DNA of 10,774 nucleotides from NCBI GenBank assembly GCA_018241865.1, contig JAFECY010000312.1, positions 1 to 10,774 of the forward strand, in the 5' to 3' direction. This document shows, piece after piece, positions 1-8,141 of this stretch. The notes under the pieces were generated by a model. That model searched no databases and had not been told where the DNA came from. It was given only the letters and a program-made list of their open reading frames with translations. Within the stretch, counting starts at the first letter, position 1. Each line of letters starts with the position of its first letter. A program made the translations under genes and the position numbers. The stretch is from Pseudomonadota bacterium (GTDB taxonomy: Bacteria > Pseudomonadota > Gammaproteobacteria > Burkholderiales > Burkholderiaceae_D).

Positions 1-1785
1 AAGACTGTCGATTCCGAACTGTCGGGCAACATGATCGATCTGTGCCCGGTGGGTGCTTTGACTTCCAAGCCTTTCCGCTACAGCGCCCGTACTTGGGAAT
101 TGTCGCGCCGCAAATCGGTCAGTCCGCATGATGGCCTCGGCAGCAACCTGATCGTCCAAGTCAAGGGCGGCAAAGTGATGCGCGTATTGCCGTTGGAAAA
201 CGACGGTGTCAACGAATGCTGGTTGTCCGACCGTGACCGTTTCGCGTATGAAGGTCTGAACAGCGAAGAGCGCCTGACCCGCCCGATGCTCAAGCAAGAC
301 GGCAAGTGGATCGAAACCGATTGGCAAACCGCGCTGGAATACGTGGCGCATGGTTTGCGCAACATCAAGCACGAGCATGGCGCGGATAGCATTGCTGCGC
401 TGGCGACGCCGAATTCGACGCTGGAAGAATTGTCGCTGCTGCAAAAAGCGGTGCGCGGCTTAGGGTCGAACAATATCGATTTTCGTTTGCGTCAGTCCGA
501 CTTCGCGCTCGACGGTAAGGTCACGCCGTGGTTGGGCATGACGATTGCCGAATTCGGTCAACTGAAAAAAGCTTTCGTGATTGGTTCTTTCCTGCGCAAG
601 GATCATCCGTTGTTAGCAGCACGTCTGCGTCAAGCGACCAAGCGCGGCGCCAAGCTCAGCATCTTGCACGCCAGCGATGACGATCTGTTGATGCCGGTGG
701 CGAACAAGATGATCGCCGCGCCATCGTCTTGGCTGGCCATGCTGGGGCAGGTGGTCGCCGCTGTTGCGCAAGCCAAAAACATGACTGCACCGGCCGGCTT
801 TGAATCGCTGCAGCCTGCCGAACAAGCCAAGGCCATCGCCGCCAGCTTGCTGGCCGACGACGCCAACAAGGCAGTCTTGCTCGGCAACGCCGCCGCCCAG
901 CATCCGCAAGCATCGCAACTGCATGCCGCTGCGCAGTGGATCGCACAAAATACTGGTGCCAAGTTTGGTTATCTGACCGAGTCGGCGAATAGCGTTGGCG
1001 GTTATCTTGCCAACGCTATTCCGGGTAATGGCATGAATGCGCTGCAAGCTTTCGCACAAGCGCGCAAGGCTTATGTGTTGCTGAATGCCGAACCGGAATT
1101 GGATAGCCACGATTCGCAAGCTGCGCTGGCCGCGTTGAAGCAGGCCGAGATGGTGGTCGCGCTGTCGCCGTTCAAGCATGGCTTGGATTACGCTGACGTG
1201 CTGCTGCCGGTTTCGCCATTCAGCGAAACCTCCGGCACCTACGTCAACTGCGAAGGCCGTGCGCAAAGCTTCAACGGCACGGTCAAGCCGTTGGGCGACA
1301 CCCGTCCGGCATGGAAAGTCTTGCGCGTGCTCGGCAATTTGCTCGGCCTAGACGGTTTTGAATACGAATCTTCCGAAGCGATCCGCGACGAAGTGTTGGG
1401 CAGCGCCGGCGCGGATCAGTCCGCGCGTCTGAACAATATCGTTGCCATGCAACCGCAAGCCGGCACGGCGCAGGCATCGCCGCAGCTTGAGCGTATCGCT
1501 GATGTGCCGATCTATGGTACCGACGCCATCGTGCGTCGCGCCACTGCTTTGCAGGAAACCGCCGACGCGCAAGCGCCGAAAGCATGGATTTCCACCGGCT
1601 TGTCGCAAAAGCTTGCTGTCGCCGCTGGCGCGAAAGTCAAGTTGACGCAAGGGCAGGGCAGTGTCGAAATCGTCGTCGGTGTTGATAAGCATCTGCCGGA
1701 AAACGTCGTGCGCGTCGCCGCTGCCCATGCATCGACGGTCGGCTTGGGCGCGATGTTTGGTGCGATCAGCGTGGAGAAAGCATGA
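1..1785 (+). CDS. nuoG: NADH-quinone oxidoreductase subunit G (5'-truncated by window edge)
   Basis: Peripheral-arm subunit of complex I, which relays electrons from NADH through iron-sulphur clusters. The frame is open from base 1, so 594 residues are visible; roughly the first 200, holding the 2Fe-2S N1b site and most ligands of clusters N5 and N4, lie outside the window. The fragment opens with the conserved stretch ending [13 protein letters not shown], whose Cys (fragment residue 15, bases 43-45) should be the last ligand of a 4Fe-4S cluster. The rest is the molybdopterin-oxidoreductase-like domain that in complex I has lost its cofactor role. The cysteine set that binds the extra cluster N7 in E. 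coli is absent: the region reads [10 protein letters not shown], and the later CDRGRF-type position is SDRDRF. In this the protein resembles mitochondrial NDUFS1. An ATG at base 31 is internal to the conserved motif and is not the start. The TGA overlaps the nuoH ATG by four bases, which suggests translational coupling. Confidence 0.96.
   Translation, partial: KTVDSELSGNMIDLCPVGALTSKPFRYSARTWELSRRKSVSPHDGLGSNLIVQVKGGKVMRVLPLENDGVNECWLSDRDRFAYEGLNSEERLTRPMLKQDGKWIETDWQTALEYVAHGLRNIKHEHGADSIAALATPNSTLEELSLLQKAVRGLGSNNIDFRLRQSDFALDGKVTPWLGMTIAEFGQLKKAFVIGSFLRKDHPLLAARLRQATKRGAKLSILHASDDDLLMPVANKMIAAPSSWLAMLGQVVAAVAQAKNMTAPAGFESLQPAEQAKAIAASLLADDANKAVLLGNAAAQHPQASQLHAAAQWIAQNTGAKFGYLTESANSVGGYLANAIPGNGMNALQAFAQARKAYVLLNAEPELDSHDSQAALAALKQAEMVVALSPFKHGLDYADVLLPVSPFSETSGTYVNCEGRAQSFNGTVKPLGDTRPAWKVLRVLGNLLGLDGFEYESSEAIRDEVLGSAGADQSARLNNIVAMQPQAGTAQASPQLERIADVPIYGTDAIVRRATALQETADAQAPKAWISTGLSQKLAVAAGAKVKLTQGQGSVEIVVGVDKHLPENVVRVAAAHASTVGLGAMFGAISVEKA
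987..1021 (+). repeat. 13-bp perfect inverted repeat inside nuoG
   Basis: Bases 987-999 (GAATAGCGTTGGC) are the exact reverse complement of 1009-1021 (GCCAACGCTATTC), separated by a nine-base loop at 1000-1008. It lies wholly within the nuoG reading frame, in codons for residues [12 protein letters not shown]. In RNA it would form a stable stem-loop. No run of T follows, so it does not look like an intrinsic terminator. The repeat is read directly; any function (mRNA stability, translation pausing, protein recognition) is unknown, and chance is possible. Confidence 0.75.
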
Positions 1786-2903
1786 TGGATCACGCGCTCG
1801 CACTTATCCAGTCCACCGGCACGCAATGGTTTGGCGCGTATTGGCCGATGCTTTCCACTCTGATCTGGAACTTGATTAAGATTGTTTGCGTCGTGCTGCC
1901 ATTGATGGGCTGCGTCGCTTACCTGACTCTGTGGGAACGCAAGATGATCGGCTGGATGCACATCCGCCTCGGCCCGAATCGTGTCGGCCCGGCCGGCTTG
2001 CTGCAGCCGATCGCTGATGCGCTGAAGCTGCTGTTGAAAGAAATCGTCGTGCCGGCCAAGGCCAACAAGGTATTGTTCGTGATTGCCCCGATCATGACCA
2101 TCATGCCGGCGCTGGCGGCTTGGGCGGTGATCCCGTTCGGTCCCGACGCGGTGCTGGCCAACATCAACGCCGGTTTGCTGTTCGTCATGGCGATCACCTC
2201 GATGGAAGTGTACGGCGTCATCATCGCCGGTTGGGCTTCCAATTCCAAGTACGCCTTCCTTGGTGCGATGCGCGCTTCCGCGCAGATGGTGTCGTATGAA
2301 ATTGCCATGGGCTTCGCGCTGGTCATCGTGTTGATGGTATCCGGCAGCCTGAACTTCAGCGAAATCGTCGGCATGCAGACGCGCGGCACTTTCGCTGGCA
2401 TGGGCTTGAACTTCTTGTCGTGGAATTGGCTGCCGCTGCTGCCGATATTCGTGATCTATGTCATTTCCGGCATCGCCGAAACCAATCGCCACCCATTCGA
2501 CGTGGTCGAGGGTGAATCGGAAATCGTTGCCGGCCACATGGTCGAGTATTCGGGCATGTCCTTTGCCATGTTCTTCTTGGCCGAGTACGCCAACATGATT
2601 TTGATTTCCGCCTTGGCGTCGCTGATGTTCTTGGGCGGCTGGCAAGCACCGGTGTCGTTCTCCATGATCGGCATGAGCACGCCGCAGTGGATTGCCGACA
2701 GCATTTGGTTCTGGAACTGGTTGTGGCTGTTCATGAAGACCTTCTTTGTCGTGTCGCTGTTTATCTGGGCGCGCGCATCCTTCCCGCGTTACCGCTATGA
2801 CCAGATCATGCGTTTGGGCTGGAAGGTGTTCATCCCGCTGACGTTGGCGTATCTGGTCATCGTCGCCGCTTGGATGCAGACACCTTGGAATATCTGGAAG
2901 TAA
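1782..2903 (+). CDS. nuoH: NADH-quinone oxidoreductase subunit H
   Basis: Membrane subunit of complex I (ND1 family) that forms the quinone chamber and the first proton channel at the junction with the peripheral arm. The 373-residue protein is strongly hydrophobic with about eight or nine membrane spans. Family motifs are clear: [20 protein letters not shown] near residues 51-70, the cytoplasmic quinone-site loop with ETNRHPFD at 233-240 followed by the acidic EGESE at 243-247, and the C-terminal [18 protein letters not shown] at 331-348. Two adjacent in-frame ATGs (1782 and 1785) are possible starts. The first overlaps the nuoG stop as ATGA. A GGAG at 1773-1776 inside nuoG is spaced to serve either. 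At 373 residues it is longer than the 325-residue E. coli protein. No frameshift or missing motif is seen. Confidence 0.98.
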   Translation: MMDHALALIQSTGTQWFGAYWPMLSTLIWNLIKIVCVVLPLMGCVAYLTLWERKMIGWMHIRLGPNRVGPAGLLQPIADALKLLLKEIVVPAKANKVLFVIAPIMTIMPALAAWAVIPFGPDAVLANINAGLLFVMAITSMEVYGVIIAGWASNSKYAFLGAMRASAQMVSYEIAMGFALVIVLMVSGSLNFSEIVGMQTRGTFAGMGLNFLSWNWLPLLPIFVIYVISGIAETNRHPFDVVEGESEIVAGHMVEYSGMSFAMFFLAEYANMILISALASLMFLGGWQAPVSFSMIGMSTPQWIADSIWFWNWLWLFMKTFFVVSLFIWARASFPRYRYDQIMRLGWKVFIPLTLAYLVIVAAWMQTPWNIWK

Positions 2904-2917
2904 GCGTAAGAGTTTTG

Positions 2918-2939
2918 CGGGGCATGGAAACATGCTCCG
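2918..2939 (+). promoter_or_regulatory. Stem-loop with GAAA tetraloop between nuoH and nuoI
   Basis: Bases 2918-2926 (CGGGGCATG) pair with 2931-2939 (CATGCTCCG), giving nine base pairs including one G-U, closed by the four-base loop GAAA (2927-2930), a GNRA-type tetraloop. It sits 14 bases after the nuoH stop and 25 bases before the preferred nuoI start. The bases after it (ATCATTGAAAG) contain no U-run, so it is not a standard intrinsic terminator. A role as an mRNA stability or processing element that sets different nuoH and nuoI levels is an inference. The structure also buries the alternative upstream nuoI ATG at 2932. Confidence 0.6.
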
Positions 2940-2955
2940 ATCATTGAAAGAATAC

Positions 2956-2959
2956 GAGG
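2956..2959 (+). promoter_or_regulatory. Ribosome binding site that sets the nuoI start
   Basis: GAGG at 2956-2959 lies five bases before the ATG at 2965, a normal Shine-Dalgarno spacing. The in-frame upstream ATG at 2932 has its start codon inside the 3' arm of the hairpin at 2918-2939, and the purines before it (GGAAAC) are partly in the loop. This favours 2965 as the real nuoI start. Confidence 0.6.
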
Positions 2960-2964
2960 CTGAT

Positions 2965-3453
2965 ATGGAAGCCATAAAAGATTTCTTCGGCAGCTTGATG
3001 CTGCGAGAATTGATTAAGGGATTTGCCCTGACCGGACGTTATATGTTCGCGCGCAAAATCACGGTGCAGTTCCCGGAAGAGAAGACGCCGCAATCGCCGC
3101 GTTTCCGTGGCTTACACGCTTTGCGCCGCTACCCGAACGGTGAGGAACGCTGCATCGCTTGCAAACTGTGCGAAGCGGTGTGCCCGGCGATGGCGATCAC
3201 GATTGAATCCGAGCAGCGCGACGATGGCTCGCGCCGCACCACCCGTTACGACATCGATTTCACCAAGTGCATTTTCTGCGGTTTTTGCGAAGAGTCCTGC
3301 CCGGTTGATTCGATCGTGGAAACCCATATTCTCGAATACCACGGCGAGAAGCGTGGCGATCTGTACTACACCAAAGACATGCTGTTGGCCGTGGGCGACC
3401 GCTACGAGAAAGAAATCGCCGCCGCTCGCGCCGCCGATGCCGCCTACCGCTGA
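2965..3453 (+). CDS. nuoI: NADH-quinone oxidoreductase subunit I (2x[4Fe-4S] ferredoxin-like)
   Basis: Peripheral subunit that carries clusters N6a and N6b and passes electrons towards the terminal cluster N2 and quinone. From the chosen start the protein has 162 residues and begins [10 protein letters not shown], which matches the form I remember for betaproteobacterial NuoI. Two CxxCxxCxxxCP motifs are intact: Cys63, 66, 69 and 73 ([12 protein letters not shown]) and Cys102, 105, 108 and 112 ([12 protein letters not shown]). An N-terminal amphipathic stretch (about residues 5-28) anchors this family to the membrane arm, followed by the conserved [17 protein letters not shown] segment. An in-frame ATG at 2932 would add 11 residues, but it lies in a hairpin stem and the added residues look non-native. 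The C-terminal tail (residues 151-162) is Ala-rich and less conserved. A 74-base gap follows before nuoJ. Confidence 0.97.
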   Translation: MEAIKDFFGSLMLRELIKGFALTGRYMFARKITVQFPEEKTPQSPRFRGLHALRRYPNGEERCIACKLCEAVCPAMAITIESEQRDDGSRRTTRYDIDFTKCIFCGFCEESCPVDSIVETHILEYHGEKRGDLYYTKDMLLAVGDRYEKEIAAARAADAAYR

Positions 3454-3527
3454 TGACTTGTTGATGCTTCGTTGAAGACTCACTGATAACCGACTGATAC
3501 TGCTGTAGCCGACTTTACTGGTCTCTT

Positions 3528-4175
3528 ATGGAATTCAAAACTTTCTTGTTTGGCGCGTTTTCGCTGATTTTGATATGCGCCGCCATCCGCGTCATCACTG
3601 CCCGCAATCCGGTGCATTCGGCATTGTTCTTGGTGCTGTCTTTCTTTTCGGCGGCGGCAATCTGGATGCTGCTCAAGGCCGAATTTCTCGCCATCGTCCT
3701 AGTGTTGGTGTACGTCGGCGCAGTGATGGTGCTGTTCCTGTTTGTGGTCATGATGCTCGACATCGACATTGAAAAGCTGCGTCAGGGTTTCTGGAATTAT
3801 CTACCGCTGGCAGCGTTGATTGGCGTAGTGATCGTGCTGGAAATGGCGGCAGTTATTTTCCGTGGCTTCCTGAAATACGACGAACAAATTCCGGCAGCGG
3901 CCGCGACTATCGGCAACACCAAGGAGTTGGGCAAGCTGATCTATACCCAATACATCTTTGCGTTTGAAATTGCCGCTGTCATTCTACTGGTGGCGATCAT
4001 CGCCGCCGTTGCGCTGACTTTGCGCCGCCGCAAAGATATCAAATATACCGATCCGGCCGTAGCCGTGAAGGTCAAGGCTAAGGATCGTGTCAGGATCGTC
4101 AGCATGAAAGCTGAGTCCACGCGTGATGCTACCGATTCTGTCCAACCCGCCGCACCTGCGGCAGAACAAAAATAA
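3528..4175 (+). CDS. nuoJ: NADH-quinone oxidoreductase subunit J
   Basis: Membrane subunit (ND6 family) between NuoH and NuoK/NuoN; it helps transmit the quinone-site change to the proton pumps. The 215-residue protein has five predicted membrane helices within residues 5-165. The most conserved family helix is clear: [20 protein letters not shown] around residues 51-70, with Tyr62-Val-Gly-Ala, the region of the pi-bulge described in complex I structures. The N-terminal [14 protein letters not shown] (21-34) is also typical. After the last helix a tail of about 50 residues (166-215) is first basic (RRRKD, KVKAKDR) and then Ala/Pro-rich; E. coli NuoJ has 184 residues, so much of this is extra. 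I see no convincing Shine-Dalgarno before the ATG at 3528 (the upstream bases are CTTTACTGGTCTCTT), yet the protein match supports this start. Confidence 0.96.
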   Translation: MEFKTFLFGAFSLILICAAIRVITARNPVHSALFLVLSFFSAAAIWMLLKAEFLAIVLVLVYVGAVMVLFLFVVMMLDIDIEKLRQGFWNYLPLAALIGVVIVLEMAAVIFRGFLKYDEQIPAAAATIGNTKELGKLIYTQYIFAFEIAAVILLVAIIAAVALTLRRRKDIKYTDPAVAVKVKAKDRVRIVSMKAESTRDATDSVQPAAPAAEQK

Positions 4176-4181
4176 GGGGAG
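4175..4181 (+). promoter_or_regulatory. Strong ribosome binding site for nuoK (GTG start)
   Basis: AGGGGAG at 4175-4181 lies five bases before GTG 4187 and overlaps the last base of the nuoJ stop codon. It supports the GTG start for nuoK; no competing ATG in frame gives the complete conserved N-terminus. Confidence 0.7.
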
Positions 4182-4186
4182 AGAAC

Positions 4187-4495
4187 GTGACCGTTTCGCT
4201 CGCTCATTACTTGGTGCTCGGCGCCATCCTGTTCGCGATTTCCATCGTTGGCATTTTCTTGAATCGCAAAAACATCATCGTTCTGTTGATGGCGATTGAA
4301 TTGATGCTGTTGGCCGTGAACATGAACTTCATCGCCTTTTCGCATTACCTCGGCGATGCCGCCGGACAGATTTTTGTTTTCTTCATCCTTACCGTGGCTG
4401 CGGCGGAATCCGCGATCGGTCTTGCCATTCTGGTGGTGCTGTTCCGTAACTTGGACACCATCAATGTGGAAGACCTCGACAGCCTCAAGGGTTAA
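4187..4495 (+). CDS. nuoK: NADH-quinone oxidoreductase subunit K
   Basis: Small membrane subunit (ND4L family) that forms part of a proton path together with NuoJ and NuoN. The 102-residue product starts with GTG and is close to the 100-residue E. coli protein. Three membrane helices are evident (about 6-25, 29-51 and 61-86). The two buried glutamates essential for coupling in the E. coli protein (positions 36 and 72) have clear counterparts: Glu38 in the [10 protein letters not shown] segment and Glu74 in [12 protein letters not shown]. The family stretch [10 protein letters not shown] (22-31) is present. It starts 11 bases after nuoJ and ends 26 bases before nuoL, so it is surely co-transcribed with both. 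Confidence 0.97.
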   Translation: MTVSLAHYLVLGAILFAISIVGIFLNRKNIIVLLMAIELMLLAVNMNFIAFSHYLGDAAGQIFVFFILTVAAAESAIGLAILVVLFRNLDTINVEDLDSLKG

Positions 4496-4521
4496 CTAAA
4501 AATTCAAGGACAAGGTCGAAC

Positions 4522-6582
4522 ATGGCGGGGCAACTCAACCCTAATCTTCTGCTAGCCGTACCGCTGGCACCGCTGGCCGGCTCGGCAATCGCCGGTCTGC
4601 TGGGCACGAAATTTTTCGGCAATGTCGTCGGTCGCAAGGTGTCGCATACGGTCACCATACTCGGCGTGCTGGTTGCATTCGTTATTTCGTTCCAGACCTT
4701 GCTGGCTTTGCTCGATGGCGCGGAAATTTACAATGCCACCCTCTATAACTGGATGACTGTCGGCAGTCTGAAGCTGGAAATCGGTTTCTTGGTCGATAAT
4801 CTGACGGCGATGATGATGTGCGTCGTTACTTTCGTTTCGCTGATGGTACACATCTACACCATCGGCTACATGGCGGAAGACGAAGGTTACAACCGTTTCT
4901 TCTCCTACATCTCGCTGTTTACCTTCTCGATGTTGATGCTCGTCATGAGCAATAATTTCCTGCAGCTGTTCTTCGGCTGGGAAGCGGTGGGCTTGGTGTC
5001 ATATCTGCTGATTGGTTTTTGGTACACCCGTCCGACCGCGATTTACGCCAACATGAAAGCCTTTTTGGTCAACCGTGTCGGTGACTTCGGTTTCATCCTC
5101 GGCATCGGCTTGCTCTTGGCGTATGCCGGCTCGATGAATTACATGGATGTCTTCGCCAAGAAAGAAGAATTGGCCAAGCTGATGCTGCCGGGAACCGACT
5201 GGATGTTGTTGACGGTGGCCTGTATCTGCCTGTTCATCGGTGCGATGGGTAAGTCGGCGCAGTTTCCGCTGCACGTTTGGCTGCCGGATTCGATGGAAGG
5301 CCCGACCCCGATTTCCGCGTTGATCCACGCTGCGACGATGGTGACCGCCGGCATCTTCATGGTGACCCGCATGTCGCCGTTGTTCGAACTGTCGGATACT
5401 GCGCTGTCTTTCGTGCTGGTGATCGGCTCGATCACAGCCTTGTTCATGGGCTTCCTCGGCATCATCCAGAACGACATCAAGCGTGTGGTGGCGTATTCGA
5501 CCTTGTCGCAGCTCGGTTACATGACGGTTGCGCTGGGCGCATCGGCCTATTCGGTCGCCGTGTTCCACCTGATGACCCACGCCTTTTTCAAAGCACTACT
5601 GTTCCTCGGCGCCGGTGCGGTCATCATCGGTATGCACCACGATCAAGACATCCGCAACATGGGTGGCCTGCGCAAGTACATGCCAATTACTTGGATCACC
5701 TCGCTGCTTGGTTCGCTGGCGCTGATCGGCACGCCGTTTTTCGCCGGGTTCTACTCGAAAGACAGCATCATCGAAGCTGTGCATGAAACGCATATTTGGG
5801 GCGCTGGCTTTGCTAATTTTGCTGTGCTGGCTGGCGTATTCGTGACGGCTTTTTATTCCTTCCGCATGTACTTCCTCGTGTTCCACGGCGAAGAACGTTT
5901 CGGCAAGGCGCATGACGATCATGCTCATCACGTCCATCATGGCGACCACGATGACGAAGAAGTCTCCGCCGACCATCATCACGGTTTGGCACCGGGCGAG
6001 AAACCGCACGAAGCACCGTGGGTGGTCACGCTGCCGTTGATTTTGCTGGCGATTCCATCGGTGCTGATCGGCTACTTCACGATCAAGCCGATGTTGTACG
6101 GTGGTTTTTTCAAGAACATCATCGCCATCGGCGAATCGCATCACGCGATGGAAAAACTCGGCGAAGAATTCCACAGCGCGTTGGCGATGGGTCTGCATGC
6201 CTTCACTTCGATGCCTTTCATCTTGGCAGTGGCCGGTGTGGTGTCGGCGTATTACTGCTACATGGTCAACCCGAAAGTGCCGGCTTGGTTCTACAACAAG
6301 TTCAAAGCGATTTACACGTTGCTGGACAATAAATACTACATGGACAAATTCAACGAGGCGGTGTTCGCCCGCGGCGCGCGCCTGATCGGTAACGGTTTGT
6401 GGCAAGTGGGCGATCGCGGCCTGATCGACGGTCTGATCGTCAATGGCAGTGCGAAAGTGGTTGGCTGGTTCTCGGCGATCATTCGTCACCTGCAGACTGG
6501 CTACATCTACCACTATGCGTTCGTGATGATACTCGGCGTGCTGGGTTCCCTGACGTGGGTCTTATTCCGATTCGCCAAATAA
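4522..6582 (+). CDS. nuoL: NADH-quinone oxidoreductase subunit L
   Basis: Distal antiporter-like proton-pumping subunit (ND5 family), with about 16 membrane helices plus the long lateral helix at the C-terminal side. The product has 686 residues, against 613 in E. coli. Key charged residues of the proton path are visible: Glu154 in FFGWEAVGL, Asp188 in NRVGDFGF, Lys244 in MGKSAQFPLHVWLPDSMEGP, Lys357 in THAFFKALLFLGAG and Lys413 in FAGFYSKDSI. A striking His/Asp-rich insert lies at about residues 464-496, with ten His between 464 and 487, and accounts for part of the extra length; it sits in a loop before the helix starting PWVVTLPLILLAIPS. The start ATG has AAGG at 4512-4515, six bases upstream. 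The gap to nuoM is 28 bases. Confidence 0.98.
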   Translation: MAGQLNPNLLLAVPLAPLAGSAIAGLLGTKFFGNVVGRKVSHTVTILGVLVAFVISFQTLLALLDGAEIYNATLYNWMTVGSLKLEIGFLVDNLTAMMMCVVTFVSLMVHIYTIGYMAEDEGYNRFFSYISLFTFSMLMLVMSNNFLQLFFGWEAVGLVSYLLIGFWYTRPTAIYANMKAFLVNRVGDFGFILGIGLLLAYAGSMNYMDVFAKKEELAKLMLPGTDWMLLTVACICLFIGAMGKSAQFPLHVWLPDSMEGPTPISALIHAATMVTAGIFMVTRMSPLFELSDTALSFVLVIGSITALFMGFLGIIQNDIKRVVAYSTLSQLGYMTVALGASAYSVAVFHLMTHAFFKALLFLGAGAVIIGMHHDQDIRNMGGLRKYMPITWITSLLGSLALIGTPFFAGFYSKDSIIEAVHETHIWGAGFANFAVLAGVFVTAFYSFRMYFLVFHGEERFGKAHDDHAHHVHHGDHDDEEVSADHHHGLAPGEKPHEAPWVVTLPLILLAIPSVLIGYFTIKPMLYGGFFKNIIAIGESHHAMEKLGEEFHSALAMGLHAFTSMPFILAVAGVVSAYYCYMVNPKVPAWFYNKFKAIYTLLDNKYYMDKFNEAVFARGARLIGNGLWQVGDRGLIDGLIVNGSAKVVGWFSAIIRHLQTGYIYHYAFVMILGVLGSLTWVLFRFAK

Positions 6583-6610
6583 CCGACGAAGCAAAACAAG
6601 AGCAACTACT

Positions 6611-8107
6611 ATGCAGTCAACCATTCCTTATTTGAGTCTCGCGATCTGGTTCCCGATCGCCTTCGGCCTGTTCATTCTCGCGCTGGGTCGTGATGACAAT
6701 CCCGGCGTCGTGCGCGCGATGTCGCTGGTCGGTTCGATTGCCAGTTTTTTAGTCACGCTACCCATCATCCAAAATTTCGACAATGCCGCGCACGGCATGC
6801 AGTTCGTCGAAAAATTTTCTTGGATCGAGCGCTTTCATGTCCAGTACTCGCTCGGTATTGACGGTTTGTCGCTGTGGTTTGTGCCGCTGACCGCCTTCAT
6901 CACGATCTTGGTGGTGATCGCCGGTTGGGAAGTGATCGAGAAGCGCGTGGCGCAGTACATGGGTGCTTTCCTGATACTGTCTGGCCTGATGATCGGCGTA
7001 TTTTGCGCGCTCGACGGCGTGTTGTTCTACGTGTTCTTCGAGGCGACGCTGATTCCGATGTTCATCATCATCGGTGTCTGGGGCGGGGCGAACCGCGTGT
7101 ATGCGGCGATCAAATTTTTCCTCTACACCTTCCTCGGTTCGCTGCTGATGTTGGTGGCATTGATTTACCTGTACTTCAAATCGGGCAGCTTCGACATCCT
7201 AGTCTGGCACACGCAACGGCTTGATATGACGGCGCAGACTCTGATTTTCCTCGCCTTCCTGATGGCTTTCGCGGTCAAGGTGCCGATGTGGCCGGTGCAT
7301 ACTTGGCTGCCGGACGCCCACGTCGAAGCGCCGACCGGCGGCTCCGTTGTGCTGGCGGCGATCATGCTGAAGCTCGGCGGTTACGGTTTCCTGCGATTCT
7401 CGTTGCCGATCACACCGGACGCCAGCCATGAATTGTCCGGCCTCATCATCACGCTGTCGCTGATCGCGGTCATCTACATCGGCTTGGTGGCGCTGGTGCA
7501 GGCCGACATGAAAAAACTGGTGGCGTATTCTTCGATCGCGCACATGGGTTTCGTCACGCTCGGCTTCTTCATGTTCACCGCAGCGGGTAATGAGATCGCC
7601 GTGCAGGGCGGTATCGCGCAAATGATTTCGCACGGTTTTGTTTCCGGCGCGATGTTCCTCTGTATCGGCGTGTTGTACGACCGCATGCACTCGCGCCAGA
7701 TCGCCGACTACGGCGGCGTGGTCAACACCATGCCGCGCTTTGCCGCCTTCTTCGTGCTGTTCTCGCTCGCCAACTGCGGCCTGCCGGCCACCTCCGGTTT
7801 CGTCGGCGAATTCATGGTGATCTTGGGCGCGGTGAAATTCAATTTCTGGATCGGCCTGCTGGCTGCTGTCGCCCTGATACTCGGCGCGGCCTATTCGCTG
7901 TGGCTGGTCAAGCGTGTGATTTTTGGTGCGATTGGCAATGCCCATGTGGCGGAAATGACCGACTTGAACAAGCGCGAATTTCTGATCCTGGGCATCTTGG
8001 CAATCGCCGTATTGGTCATGGGCCTGTACCCCGCGCCGATAACCGATGCGATGCAGATTTCCGTGAGCGATCTGCTGAAACACGTTGCGATTTCCAAGCT
8101 ACCTTAA
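6611..8107 (+). CDS. nuoM: NADH-quinone oxidoreductase subunit M
   Basis: Second antiporter-like proton pump of the membrane arm (ND4 family). The 498-residue protein is close to the 509 residues of E. coli NuoM, with about 14 membrane helices. Conserved charged residues are in place: Glu144 in VFFEATLIPMFIIIGVWG, Lys223 in AVKVPMWPVHTWLPDAH and Lys254 in AAIMLKLGGYGFLRF. The segment VQADMKKLVAYSSIAHMG and the HGFVSGAMFL helix are typical of this subunit and separate it from NuoL and NuoN. The ATG is preceded by a modest AAGAG at 6598-6602, eight bases upstream. It lies 28 bases after nuoL and 34 bases before the preferred nuoN ATG. Confidence 0.98.
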   Translation: MQSTIPYLSLAIWFPIAFGLFILALGRDDNPGVVRAMSLVGSIASFLVTLPIIQNFDNAAHGMQFVEKFSWIERFHVQYSLGIDGLSLWFVPLTAFITILVVIAGWEVIEKRVAQYMGAFLILSGLMIGVFCALDGVLFYVFFEATLIPMFIIIGVWGGANRVYAAIKFFLYTFLGSLLMLVALIYLYFKSGSFDILVWHTQRLDMTAQTLIFLAFLMAFAVKVPMWPVHTWLPDAHVEAPTGGSVVLAAIMLKLGGYGFLRFSLPITPDASHELSGLIITLSLIAVIYIGLVALVQADMKKLVAYSSIAHMGFVTLGFFMFTAAGNEIAVQGGIAQMISHGFVSGAMFLCIGVLYDRMHSRQIADYGGVVNTMPRFAAFFVLFSLANCGLPATSGFVGEFMVILGAVKFNFWIGLLAAVALILGAAYSLWLVKRVIFGAIGNAHVAEMTDLNKREFLILGILAIAVLVMGLYPAPITDAMQISVSDLLKHVAISKLP

Positions 8108-8141
8108 TGCGTGCGCCATCACCGCATATTGAGTGAATAAC

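Noticed and set aside
31..33. ATG at base 31 as the start of nuoG
   Set aside because: The frame is open to base 1 and the residues before it (ELSGN) belong to the conserved iron-sulphur segment, so the gene begins before the window.
613..1266. 217-codon minus-strand open frame opposite nuoG
   Set aside because: Shadow frame arising from strong codon bias in nuoG; no family resemblance.
1512..2975. 487-codon minus-strand open frame opposite the end of nuoG and all of nuoH
   Set aside because: Its translation is rich in His, Arg, Gln and Asp with no recognisable domain, which is the usual antisense image of a hydrophobic membrane-protein gene. It spans two well supported + strand genes.
5596..6513. 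305-codon minus-strand open frame opposite nuoL
   Set aside because: Antisense shadow: same polar, low-complexity composition, no ribosome site or domain, fully covered by nuoL.
7199..8083. 294-codon minus-strand open frame opposite nuoM
   Set aside because: Antisense shadow with His/Gln/Arg-rich composition; nuoM is certain on the other strand.
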